Positions 1 through 8,050 of a stretch of DNA of 60,809 bases are shown here, piece by piece. The notes beneath the pieces were generated by a model. It saw only the letters and a program-made list of their open reading frames with translations, was not told the origin of the DNA and ran no database searches. The stretch covers positions 1 to 60,809 of the forward strand of contig JAOUKM010000005.1 of the NCBI GenBank assembly GCA_029882535.1. The letters are read 5' to 3'. How positions within the stretch are numbered: the first letter of the stretch is position 1; every line of letters starts with the position of its first letter. Made by a program: the position numbers and the translations under genes. The stretch is from Candidatus Bathyarchaeota archaeon. Lineage in GTDB: Archaea; Thermoproteota; Bathyarchaeia; Bathyarchaeales; SOJC01.

Positions 1-794
1 ATAAACCGCTCGTCCTTAGCGTTAACTAAGTATCCCCCTTCACCACGAGCTCCTCCAGTTATCAAGATTCCCGATGGAACCATTCCTGTGGGATGGAATT
101 GGATGAATTCCATGTCTTTTAGAGGTACGCCGGCTCGATAGGCCATGGTCATTCCGTCGCCAGTCGCCGTGTGGGAAAATGTTGTAAACTCGTACACGCG
201 TGCGTAGCCACCAGTTGCCATTATGATGGCTTTGCTGTGAAAAACTGCCAGTTCACCAGTCTTTAGTTCTATTGCAGTTAAACCTGCCGCAACTTTATCT
301 TCAACTATGAGGGAGGTAGCGAACCATTCGTCGTAGAATTTTATGTTTTCATACGTCTTGGCTTTTCCATCTAACGTATGCATCTCGTGAAAGCCTGTCA
401 TGTCGGCTGCGAAGCATGCTCGTGGGAAACTGTGGCCGCCGAAAGGGCGTTGGTTTATTTCTCCATCTTCGGTTCTGCTCCATGGGAGCCCCCAATGATC
501 TAAGGTGAATATTTCTTTTGGGGCTTGTTTAACGAAGAGTTCGACGACATCTTGGTCTGCGAGGAAATCTGATCCTTTAACGGTGTCCCAGGCGTGTAAA
601 TCGTAAGAGTCTCCCTCTCTTAGCATAGCGGCAGTTCCGCCTTGTGCACAAACAGAGTGCGAACGTACAGGGTAGACTTTGGAAATTACGGCAATGTCTA
701 TTTTGCTGTTAAACTCGGCGGCGGCGATTGCGGCTCTCAAGCCGGCCATGCCTGCGCCTACTATAACTATATCATGAGTTAAAGTTTCCAACAT
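1..794 (-). CDS. SdhA/FrdA-family flavoprotein subunit (3' end outside window)
   Basis: This is the N-terminal ~264 residues of a succinate dehydrogenase/fumarate reductase-type flavoprotein; the C-terminus lies beyond the left edge. Translation from the ATG at 792-794 shows an FAD dinucleotide fold ([12 protein letters not shown]), then [12 protein letters not shown], the family region whose His carries covalent FAD (the H here is in VRSHSV), and [13 protein letters not shown] with the active-site region. The protein would oxidise succinate or reduce fumarate. It lies 95 bp downstream of an HdrC-HdrB-type iron-sulfur protein on the same strand, which resembles thiol:fumarate reductase (TfrA with TfrB) as well as ordinary SdhAB. 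No SdhB or membrane anchor is visible, so the partner is uncertain. The direction of the reaction cannot be told from sequence. Confidence 0.9.
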   Translation of the reverse strand, partial: MLETLTHDIVIVGAGMAGLRAAIAAAEFNSKIDIAVISKVYPVRSHSVCAQGGTAAMLREGDSYDLHAWDTVKGSDFLADQDVVELFVKQAPKEIFTLDHWGLPWSRTEDGEINQRPFGGHSFPRACFAADMTGFHEMHTLDGKAKTYENIKFYDEWFATSLIVEDKVAAGLTAIELKTGELAVFHSKAIIMATGGYARVYEFTTFSHTATGDGMTMAYRAGVPLKDMEFIQFHPTGMVPSGILITGGARGEGGYLVNAKDERF

Positions 795-889
795 TTTCAC
801 CCATATTTGCCATTTAAAGAGTCATTTAATCTGCAGACTGGCGTTTATATTTTTCCAAAATTTCGATTGTAAGAAGGAAAAGAGATTGG

Positions 890-2065
890 TTATATGGCTC
901 TCGAAAGCAGCTCCGCTATGTCTAAGACTTGGATTTTACCTTCCAAACCTGTAGTTTTAACAGCGTCTTCAAAGGTTAAGAGACAGAAAGGACATGCAGT
1001 TGCCAATATTTCTGCTCCTGTTTCGATTGCGTCTTTGATGCGGGTTTCTGCAAGGCGTTCACCTGGAATGTCTATCCACATTCTTCCCCCGCCGCCTTCA
1101 CAGCAAAGACTTCGCTCCCTAGAACGGTCGAATTCTACAAGGTTTACGCCTGGAATACTTTCAATGACCTTTCTAGGCTCGTCGTATATGCCATTTTGTT
1201 TTCCAATGAAGCAAGGATCGTGATAAATGACTGTTTTGTTTAGTTCCCCCGAAAATGTGAGTTTGCCTTTGTTGATTAGGTCTGCAAGTAGTTGCGTGTA
1301 ATGCATGACCTCGAAGCTTGTTTGTCCATATCTGTTTTTAAAGGAGTGATACGCGTGTGGACAGTCTGTAACAACTTGCTTCACATCGTATTTGTTGAAG
1401 ATTTTTATGTTTTCTTCGACTAGAAATTCAAATAATCCTTTCTCGCCCATACCGTAGACTTCGTTGCCGCAGCAGTTCTCTTCGTTTCCCAATGTCCCGA
1501 AGTTAACTCCCGCTTTTTCGAAACACTTCACCAAGCTTTTAGCCACATCTTGAACTCGAGGATCATAGGCGGGTGTACAACCTACAAAATAGAGAAACTC
1601 GACGCCTTGCGACACGTGTTTAATGTTCAAGTCTTGCGCCCACTCCGATCTTTTGCTTCTTATTCTCACCCACGGATTACCGTTTTTGAAAATGCTTTCC
1701 AAAGCGTCTCGAAGAGTTGTGGCGATTTGCCCCTGTTCTACGGCGAGGCTTCGAATGTCAATTAGAAAATCGTAGGGGTTAATTTCCTTTGGGCAGCGAA
1801 CTCCACACGTAGCACAGGTTGTGCAGCTCCACAGCTCGTTTTGAGGATGTATTGTCAGCTTACCGCTTACAGCAATTTCCCGCATGTATTTTCTAACGTT
1901 CAAATTGGCTTTTCTAGCCACCGGACAACTTCCAGTACATATTCCGCAATGAATACATTCAAGCAACTTATGTTTCTGAACGAGTTCCTGGGCAGTCATT
2001 TTCGATATCTCGTTTCGATAAGATGAAGCATAAGCTTTTTTAAGCGTTTTCCTTGTATCAATCAA
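890..2065 (-). CDS. HdrC-HdrB fusion-type iron-sulfur oxidoreductase (CCG domains)
   Basis: The 391-residue protein has an N-terminal double [4Fe-4S] ferredoxin domain (CIHCGICTGSCP near residue 37, CTTCATCGVRCP near 81) followed by two CCG domains (ENCCGNE with a later DCPH; SLCCEGGGG with ACPFC). This is the HdrD/GlpC/TfrB architecture; CCG domains bind the unusual [4Fe-4S] clusters that reduce disulfides. It is likely soluble and acts as the thiol/disulfide site of the adjacent HdrA complex or as the iron-sulfur partner of the downstream SdhA-like protein. The N-terminal [2Fe-2S] domain of TfrB is absent. The listed start is a TTG only 15 bp from the divergent hdrA start; an internal ATG at 2000-2002 is an alternative. 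The physiological thiol is unknown. Confidence 0.85.
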   Translation of the reverse strand: MIDTRKTLKKAYASSYRNEISKMTAQELVQKHKLLECIHCGICTGSCPVARKANLNVRKYMREIAVSGKLTIHPQNELWSCTTCATCGVRCPKEINPYDFLIDIRSLAVEQGQIATTLRDALESIFKNGNPWVRIRSKRSEWAQDLNIKHVSQGVEFLYFVGCTPAYDPRVQDVAKSLVKCFEKAGVNFGTLGNEENCCGNEVYGMGEKGLFEFLVEENIKIFNKYDVKQVVTDCPHAYHSFKNRYGQTSFEVMHYTQLLADLINKGKLTFSGELNKTVIYHDPCFIGKQNGIYDEPRKVIESIPGVNLVEFDRSRERSLCCEGGGGRMWIDIPGERLAETRIKDAIETGAEILATACPFCLLTFEDAVKTTGLEGKIQVLDIAELLSRAI

Positions 2066-2080
2066 AATAACTCGAGGAAA

Positions 2081-4459
2081 ATGAGAGACGACAAAATGGA
2101 GAAAGAGCTGCCGAGAATCGGGATTTATGTTTGCGAGTGTGGTGGAAACATAGGCGACGTTGTGGACGTAAAGGCTGTTTTAAAAGCAGTTAAAGATTGG
2201 GAAGGCGTGGTTGATGCAAAATACCAAAAATACCTCTGTTCAAAGCCCTCCCAAGAAGTAATAGTTGAAGCCATAAAAAAGAAAAACTTAGACCGCGTCG
2301 TAATCGCCAGCTGCACTCCAAGAATGCACCTAGTCACCTTTCAAAGCGCCCTAGAGCGGGCTGGGTTAAACCCTTACATGCTTGAATTCGTAAACATCAG
2401 AGAACAAGCATCGTGGGTTCATGGTCCGAAGCCCTCTGAGGCAGCTACAAAAAAGGCTGTGAGTCTGATAAGGGGTGGCTACGAGAGAAGTTTAGAACTT
2501 GAACCTTTAGAGAGTATAAGCGAGAAAAGTTCAAGGGAGATCCTAATTGTAGGTGGAGGAATAGCCGGCATCACCGCGGCTTTGGAACTTGGCTATTTGG
2601 ATTATAAGGTTCATGTGTTGGAAAGGCAACCAACTATAGGTGGGAACATGGCGAAACTGACTAAGGTTTTCCCGACCTTGGACTGTGCTCAGTGTATACT
2701 CACGCCGAGAATGGCGGAGGTGGGGAGAAATCCAAATGTGCATTTGCTTACTTACGCCGAAGTTCAAGACATAAGCGGACGCCCAGGCAACTATGAAGTA
2801 AAAGTTTTCATGAAACCTCGAGGTGTAGACATCGAGAAATGTAAAAGCTGCGGCGTATGTGCTAAGGTTTGTCCAATTATGGTGTCAGACGAGTACAACG
2901 AAGGTTTGTCAGAGAGAAAAGCGGCGTACATAGACTTTCCGCAGGCAGTTCCCTCAGCCTACGTAATAGATTTTAACGCGTGCACAAAGTGTTTGAAATG
3001 TGAGCAGCTCTGTCCAGCCAAAGCCATAAACTTAGAAGACAAGGGAAAAACGATTGATCTGAAAGTGGGCGCCGTGATTATGGCTACTGGCTACGGGCTT
3101 TATGATGCAAGCATGCTTAAGAATTATGGATACGGCGTTTACAAAGACGTCATTACCATGATGGAGTTGGAAAGGCTAACTTCTGCCTCTGGACCGACAG
3201 GAGGCTACCTGAAAAGGGCGGATGGCGGCGACGTTAAAAAGATGGCGATCGTGCTTTGTGCAGGCTCTAGAGACAAGAATCACATCCTCTATTGCAGCCG
3301 AATATGTTGCATGTACGCCTTAAAACAAGCTTTCTTGCTTAAGAAAATGCTTGGAATCAACGTTTACATTTATTACATTGACATTAGAGCTACGGGCAAA
3401 GGATATGAAGAACTTTATTGGCGAGACGAAGAAGCTGGAGTTGTTTTTACCAAAGGTAGAGTGGCTGAAATCTGGAAGAACAAGAACGGAAAACTCGTTG
3501 TTTTGGCAGAAGACACTTTAATGGGCGAAGTTATGGAAGAAGAGTTCGATTTGGTTGCTTTAGCCACGCCCATTATTCCACCCGCCGGACTCGACGAATT
3601 AGCTGGCAAAATGAAACTTTCCTTGGGAGAAGAAGGCTTCATAATAGAGAAACACCCAAAGCTTGACCCCGTAGATTCTCTAAAGACTGGGATTTTCGCA
3701 TGTGGATGTGCTTTGAGCCCAAAAGATGTTCGTGACACGGTTTCCGACGCATTGGCGGCAGCCGCTAAGGCTTCTCTTTTCCTTAAAGGAGAACGTATAA
3801 TCACAAGCCCGGAAAAAGCCTTTGTAATTGAGGATCTGTGCGATGGTTGTGGTCTTTGTGTTCAAGTTTGCCCAGTCAACGCTATAACCAAAGAGGCTGA
3901 AAAAGCCAAGATAAACCCATTCCTTTGTACTGGTTGTGGAGCTTGCATTCCAATTTGTTCGAAGGAAGCTATAGACTTTAAGAACTCAACAAATAGGCAG
4001 ATCATGGCTAACCTAAGAGGAGTGCTAATGGACAAGGAGCCTAACGAAACTAGGATTATTGCCTTTGTGGACAATAATGTTGGATATACGGGCATTGACT
4101 TTTTGGGGCTTGACCGTGTCAACTATCCTGAGAACATTCGAATAGTAACTGTTCCTTCCACCGCTATCATAGGCCTAAAACATCTGCTTTACGCCTTCGC
4201 TTTTGGAGCAGACGGAATCTTAGTGATTGAGGGGCAGGAAGAAATCGATGAACACTTCACCAAAAAACGAATGGTTGAAATGACCCGTTCGCTTGCCGAA
4301 TATGAAATAAAAAGCATGCGTATTCGATACAGCTATGTGCCGTTGCCAGTATACAAGAAAGCCGCAGATTTGTTCACAAGATTCACAGAAAGAATTAAAA
4401 AATTCGGACCTCTTTCTATGGAAAAACGTAATAAGCTAAAAGAAAAGTTAGGCATCTAG
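2081..4459 (+). CDS. hdrA: Heterodisulfide reductase subunit A with C-terminal cysteine-free MvhD-like domain
   Basis: At 792 residues this is longer than a typical 650-residue HdrA. The order is: the HdrA N-terminal domain (GIYVCECGGNIG; KYLCSKPSQ; ASCTPRMHL), an FAD fold (GGGIAGITAALELG near 157) with the HdrA signature LDCAQCILTPRM, an inserted pair of [4Fe-4S] motifs (CKSCGVCAKVCP near 256, CTKCLKCEQLCP near 300), and C-terminal ferredoxin motifs (CDGCGLCVQVCP near 586, CTGCGACIPICS near 616). HdrA carries the bifurcating FAD in methanogen Hdr complexes. Residues ~650-770 align by eye with MvhD (NYPENIRIVTVP, GADGILVIEG) but contain no cysteine, so the [2Fe-2S] site of MvhD is lost. It is followed by etfB after 13 bp, so ETF may have replaced MvhD as the electron entry. 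That role is inference. Confidence 0.93.
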   Translation: MRDDKMEKELPRIGIYVCECGGNIGDVVDVKAVLKAVKDWEGVVDAKYQKYLCSKPSQEVIVEAIKKKNLDRVVIASCTPRMHLVTFQSALERAGLNPYMLEFVNIREQASWVHGPKPSEAATKKAVSLIRGGYERSLELEPLESISEKSSREILIVGGGIAGITAALELGYLDYKVHVLERQPTIGGNMAKLTKVFPTLDCAQCILTPRMAEVGRNPNVHLLTYAEVQDISGRPGNYEVKVFMKPRGVDIEKCKSCGVCAKVCPIMVSDEYNEGLSERKAAYIDFPQAVPSAYVIDFNACTKCLKCEQLCPAKAINLEDKGKTIDLKVGAVIMATGYGLYDASMLKNYGYGVYKDVITMMELERLTSASGPTGGYLKRADGGDVKKMAIVLCAGSRDKNHILYCSRICCMYALKQAFLLKKMLGINVYIYYIDIRATGKGYEELYWRDEEAGVVFTKGRVAEIWKNKNGKLVVLAEDTLMGEVMEEEFDLVALATPIIPPAGLDELAGKMKLSLGEEGFIIEKHPKLDPVDSLKTGIFACGCALSPKDVRDTVSDALAAAAKASLFLKGERIITSPEKAFVIEDLCDGCGLCVQVCPVNAITKEAEKAKINPFLCTGCGACIPICSKEAIDFKNSTNRQIMANLRGVLMDKEPNETRIIAFVDNNVGYTGIDFLGLDRVNYPENIRIVTVPSTAIIGLKHLLYAFAFGADGILVIEGQEEIDEHFTKKRMVEMTRSLAEYEIKSMRIRYSYVPLPVYKKAADLFTRFTERIKKFGPLSMEKRNKLKEKLGI

Positions 4460-4472
4460 GAGAAAAAACGCC

Positions 4473-5261
4473 ATGGACATAATTGTATGCGTAAAACACG
4501 TTCCAGAAACGGCGGAAGCAGATCTTAAAATTAACCCTGCAGGAAACGCTATAAAAAAGAGCGATTTAGTTTTCGACATCAATGAATGGGACGACTATGC
4601 CCTGGAGGAAGCAGTGCAAATAAAAGAAAAATTGGGAGGCACTGTCACAGCCATAACAGTAGGTTCTGAAGACGCTGACAGCACTTTAAGAAAATGTCTA
4701 GCCAGAGGAGCAGACAACGCCATAAGACTTACCGACCAAAAGTTTGAAGGCTCCGACAGCTACGCCATCGCCAAAATTCTCCATAAAGTCATTAAAAACA
4801 TGTCTTTCAACATCATATTGACGGGAGCCTTAGCAGGGGACGACGGCTACGCAGCAACAGGTCCAATACTCGCAGAACTTCTTGGAATCTCCCATGCCAC
4901 CATGGTTAAAAAAATCGAATTAAGCAGTGACGTCGCCAAAGTCAACCGTGAATTAGAAGGCGGCTTAGAAGAAGTTGTAGAATTAAAGTTACCCGCTGTG
5001 TTAACAATTCAAACGGGGATCAACGAACCCCGCTACGTTTCCATCATGGGAATAAGAAAGGCGATGCAAAAGGAGACAAAGGTTCTCGGCTTAGCCGAAG
5101 TTGGCTTAAACGAAAATGAAGTCGGTGAAGCAGGTTCGTGGATAAAAATAGAAAAGATGTATGTGCCACCCGTGGAGAAACAAGCAGAGTTCTTACAAGG
5201 AACTCCCGAAGAAATTGCTGCGAAAATCGCCGAAACTCTCAAGGCAAGGGGGTTAGTATAG
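4473..5261 (+). CDS. etfB: Electron transfer flavoprotein beta subunit
   Basis: The 262-residue protein is full length for EtfB. It begins MDIIVCVKHVPET and has the typical nucleotide-binding N-terminal fold, the ETF-beta region with RELEGGLEEVVEL and a following NEPRYVSIMGI segment. EtfB pairs with EtfA to form the soluble ETF heterodimer that carries electrons between flavoenzymes; bifurcating ETFs bind a second FAD in EtfB where others bind AMP. Which class this belongs to cannot be settled by eye. It sits 13 bp after hdrA and its stop abuts the etfA start, so the three genes are almost surely one operon. No FixC/FixX (ETF:quinone oxidoreductase) or acyl-CoA dehydrogenase gene is nearby, which argues that HdrA is the partner. 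Confidence 0.95.
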   Translation: MDIIVCVKHVPETAEADLKINPAGNAIKKSDLVFDINEWDDYALEEAVQIKEKLGGTVTAITVGSEDADSTLRKCLARGADNAIRLTDQKFEGSDSYAIAKILHKVIKNMSFNIILTGALAGDDGYAATGPILAELLGISHATMVKKIELSSDVAKVNRELEGGLEEVVELKLPAVLTIQTGINEPRYVSIMGIRKAMQKETKVLGLAEVGLNENEVGEAGSWIKIEKMYVPPVEKQAEFLQGTPEEIAAKIAETLKARGLV

Positions 5262-6239
5262 ATGCAGGAAATTTTCGTTCTGGCTGAGCATAGACAAGGT
5301 CAAATTAGAGACATAACTTTCGAAATGTTAACCAAAGGCAGAGAATTAGCCGAAAAAACAAACACAGAACTAACAGCGCTACTCTTCGGAAAAGACGTTA
5401 AAGAACATGCCAAAACTCTTTCACAATACGCAAAAAAGGTTTTAGTAGTTGAGGACGCTAAGCTGGAAAACTTCAACTCAGAAGCCTATCAAAAAGTGCT
5501 ATCCAACCTAATTAAGGAACACAAGCCACTACTAACCTCAATTGGGCACACTTCTTTCGGCGTGGACTTGGCTCCAAGCCTCGCTGCCTCATTAGATTCT
5601 CCCTTAGCAACGGACTGCATAGACCTAAAATTTGAAAACGAAACATTAACTGTGACTCGGCAAATATATGGCGGCAAAGTAAACGTTAATGCAACGCTTC
5701 GTAAAGCAGAAAGCTACATCGTAACTATTCGCCAAGCAGCTTTTCCAGCTGAAAAAAAAATCCCTATGAACGGAGAAATTGTTGAAGCGCCTTCGCCCCT
5801 TTCTGAAGAAATAACGGAAAAACGCTTTATCGAATATGTTTTGCCTCCTCCAGGCGGTGTTGACATAACGGCTGCAGACGTGCTCATAGGAATTGGACGC
5901 GGGATAAAAGACGAAAGCGAGATTCCCCCAGTGGAAGAGTTAGCAAAAACCCTCGGAGGAGTCCTAGCGTGTTCACGCCCAATCGTAGACAAAGGATGGC
6001 TTCCTAACGACCGCCAAGTAGGCAGCTCTGGAAAAACCGTTAAGCCAAAACTTTACATCGCTCTAGGAATAAGCGGCGCTTTCCAACATGTCCTCGGAAT
6101 GAAAAACTCAGACCTAATCATTGCAGTAAACAAGGATCGAAACGCACCAATTTTCGGCGTAGCCGATTATGGTATTGTAGAAGACCTCTTCAAAATAGTT
6201 CCGCCTTTGAAAGCTAAAGTGTACGAACTGAGAGGATAA
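5262..6239 (+). CDS. etfA: Electron transfer flavoprotein alpha subunit
   Basis: The 325-residue protein has the N-terminal ETF domain and the C-terminal FAD-binding domain with its signature VGSSGKTVKPKLYIALGISG followed by AFQHVLGMKNSD near residues 248-285. It starts immediately after the etfB stop, the usual arrangement for translational coupling. EtfA binds the electron-carrying FAD whose domain swings between donor and acceptor. Its place as the last gene of hdrA-etfB-etfA suggests a module in which ETF delivers electrons to, or takes them from, HdrA. It is complete with no missing motif. The electron donor is not encoded in the window. Confidence 0.95.
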   Translation: MQEIFVLAEHRQGQIRDITFEMLTKGRELAEKTNTELTALLFGKDVKEHAKTLSQYAKKVLVVEDAKLENFNSEAYQKVLSNLIKEHKPLLTSIGHTSFGVDLAPSLAASLDSPLATDCIDLKFENETLTVTRQIYGGKVNVNATLRKAESYIVTIRQAAFPAEKKIPMNGEIVEAPSPLSEEITEKRFIEYVLPPPGGVDITAADVLIGIGRGIKDESEIPPVEELAKTLGGVLACSRPIVDKGWLPNDRQVGSSGKTVKPKLYIALGISGAFQHVLGMKNSDLIIAVNKDRNAPIFGVADYGIVEDLFKIVPPLKAKVYELRG

Positions 6240-6404
6240 AAGTAACCCAACCTCTTTATTTTTTCTTCGATGGCAAATTCGACTTTTCTCGTATCTTTCA
6301 CTTTTTCAAAACGGCAAATAACGCTCTGCAAATATAATATTGCTTTTTACGTTGTACTCTTTACGTTATATGTTTCTGAGTCTGACTACGATTTAGCAAG
6401 ACGC

Positions 6405-6415
6405 AATATTTAATA
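6405..6415 (+). promoter_or_regulatory. TATA box of the type IV pilus operon
   Basis: AATATTTAATA lies about 47 bases before the chosen TTG start of the pilus ATPase, within an A/T-rich 210-base gap after etfA. The expected transcription start is near 6436, which leaves a Shine-Dalgarno (GGAGAG, 6441-6446) in the leader. It is the only clear promoter before this operon. Confidence 0.5.
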
Positions 6416-6451
6416 CGTAGTCTTGCACTTTAATTGTTTAGGAGAGCAACG

Positions 6452-8050
6452 TTGCAACACTTGAAAAAAATCCATTTACCCAAATTCCGTAAGCTACCTA
6501 AGCAAATGGTTGTCCCAAAAGCGCCGCCAAAACCTGTTCCCAGAGGCTTCAAGATTATTGAAAGATACCCATTGTATGAACCTTTTGCACATGTGGCTAT
6601 AGTACAGAACCCAAAAACTGGCGAGTATAAATATATACTAGACGAGTTGCAGTTAGACCCTTTAGAACAGAACATTTACAACCGTGTTTTAGATATTTTG
6701 TTGGCCGAGATCGAGTCTCCAAAAGAGGAAATCGAAGATCCCAGAAAGTTTTTTGCTACCGCAGCAAGACGAATCGTTGATAAATACCGCATCAGCTTAG
6801 GATGGTTGCCGGATGTTTCTTGGTATAAAATACTCTATCATGCGGAGCGAGATCTTGTTGGCTTCGGAAGAATTGATCCGCTGATGCGTGATCCTAACAT
6901 CGAAGACATATCATGCGATGGTATAAAAAAACCAGTTTACATATGGCATCGAAAATACGAAAGCATCGAAACCAACCTCATTTTCGAAGAAGACTCCGAA
7001 TTAGACAACACAGTGGTTAAGCTAGTTCACATGGCTGGAAAACATGTAAGCTCTGCATTTCCAATAGTTGATGCCTCACTTCCCGGAAAACATAGACTTG
7101 CCGTATGTTACCGACGCGAAATCACGCCTTTCGGCACAGCATTCACTATACGAAAATTCAGAGAAGACCCGTATTCTATCATTGACTTAATTGACCTTGG
7201 AACATTCTCAGAAGAAATTGCTGCATATTTTTGGCTCTGCTTAGAAAATAGAGCATCAGTCATGATTCTAGGCGGCACTGCGGCTGGGAAAACAACAGCG
7301 TTAAACGCTCTTGCCTGTCTCATCAAGCCAGGAAGCAAACTAATCACAATAGAAGAAACAGCTGAGCTGAACCTCTCTCATGAAAACTGGGTTTCGTTGA
7401 TTGCGAGAAGAAGTTATGGGCTTGGCGAAAATCAGACAGGTGAAGTAACACTTTTCGACCTTGTAAAAACTTCGATGAGACATAGACCAGACGTTCTTAT
7501 AGTAGGGGAGATTCGAGGAAACGAAGCCTATGTCCTGTTCCAAGCGATGGCAACAGGTCACGGTGGCATGAGCACGATGCATGCTGAAGACGTTGACTCA
7601 GCGGTTAAGCGTCTTACTCAGAAGCCTATGAACATTGCACCTGCATACATACCGCTGTTGAACATCGTTCTATCTGTTCAGAGAGTTCATGTTAAAGTAG
7701 AGGGTGAAACGAAAGCGTTTAGACGTGTGATGGAAATAAGTGAAGTTGCAAACTACGAAGATTATCGAAGAACTTTCAAATGGAAACCTGGGCAAGACGA
7801 GTACTTGTCTTCATTCAACGATAGCGTCATGTTCCCCTTCATATCTGAACGCACCGGGTTGAGCGAAAAAGATTTGCAAAGAGAGATTGAGCAGCGCAGA
7901 AAAGTGTTACATTGGATGAGAGAACAGAACATACGAAGCTACAAAGATGTTGCAGCAATTATTGCGGAATATTATGCTAGACCAGAAGAGTTCTATGAAA
8001 AAGTTTCAGCAGGAGAAATAGAAGCATTTGCCATTGCTAAACACTCTTGA
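6452..8050 (+). CDS. Type IV pilus/archaellum-type assembly ATPase (GspE/TadA/FlaI family)
   Basis: This is a secretion ATPase of about 532 residues. A hydrophilic N-terminal domain precedes the RecA-like ATPase core: Walker A GGTAAGKTTALNAL, the Asp box around ITIEETAELNL, Walker B VLIVGEIRGNEA and the His box MATGHGGMSTMHAED. It powers pilin polymerisation at the cytoplasmic face of the membrane. A TTG at 6434 could extend the frame, but GGAGAG at 6441-6446 lies five bases before the TTG at 6452 and the TATA box at 6405-6415 puts transcript initiation near 6436, so 6452 is preferred. The platform protein gene starts within its last 23 bases, a sign of coupled translation. The absence of archaellum genes (flaC-H) favours an adhesive or DNA-uptake pilus over an archaellum. 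Confidence 0.93.
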   Translation: MQHLKKIHLPKFRKLPKQMVVPKAPPKPVPRGFKIIERYPLYEPFAHVAIVQNPKTGEYKYILDELQLDPLEQNIYNRVLDILLAEIESPKEEIEDPRKFFATAARRIVDKYRISLGWLPDVSWYKILYHAERDLVGFGRIDPLMRDPNIEDISCDGIKKPVYIWHRKYESIETNLIFEEDSELDNTVVKLVHMAGKHVSSAFPIVDASLPGKHRLAVCYRREITPFGTAFTIRKFREDPYSIIDLIDLGTFSEEIAAYFWLCLENRASVMILGGTAAGKTTALNALACLIKPGSKLITIEETAELNLSHENWVSLIARRSYGLGENQTGEVTLFDLVKTSMRHRPDVLIVGEIRGNEAYVLFQAMATGHGGMSTMHAEDVDSAVKRLTQKPMNIAPAYIPLLNIVLSVQRVHVKVEGETKAFRRVMEISEVANYEDYRRTFKWKPGQDEYLSSFNDSVMFPFISERTGLSEKDLQREIEQRRKVLHWMREQNIRSYKDVAAIIAEYYARPEEFYEKVSAGEIEAFAIAKHS

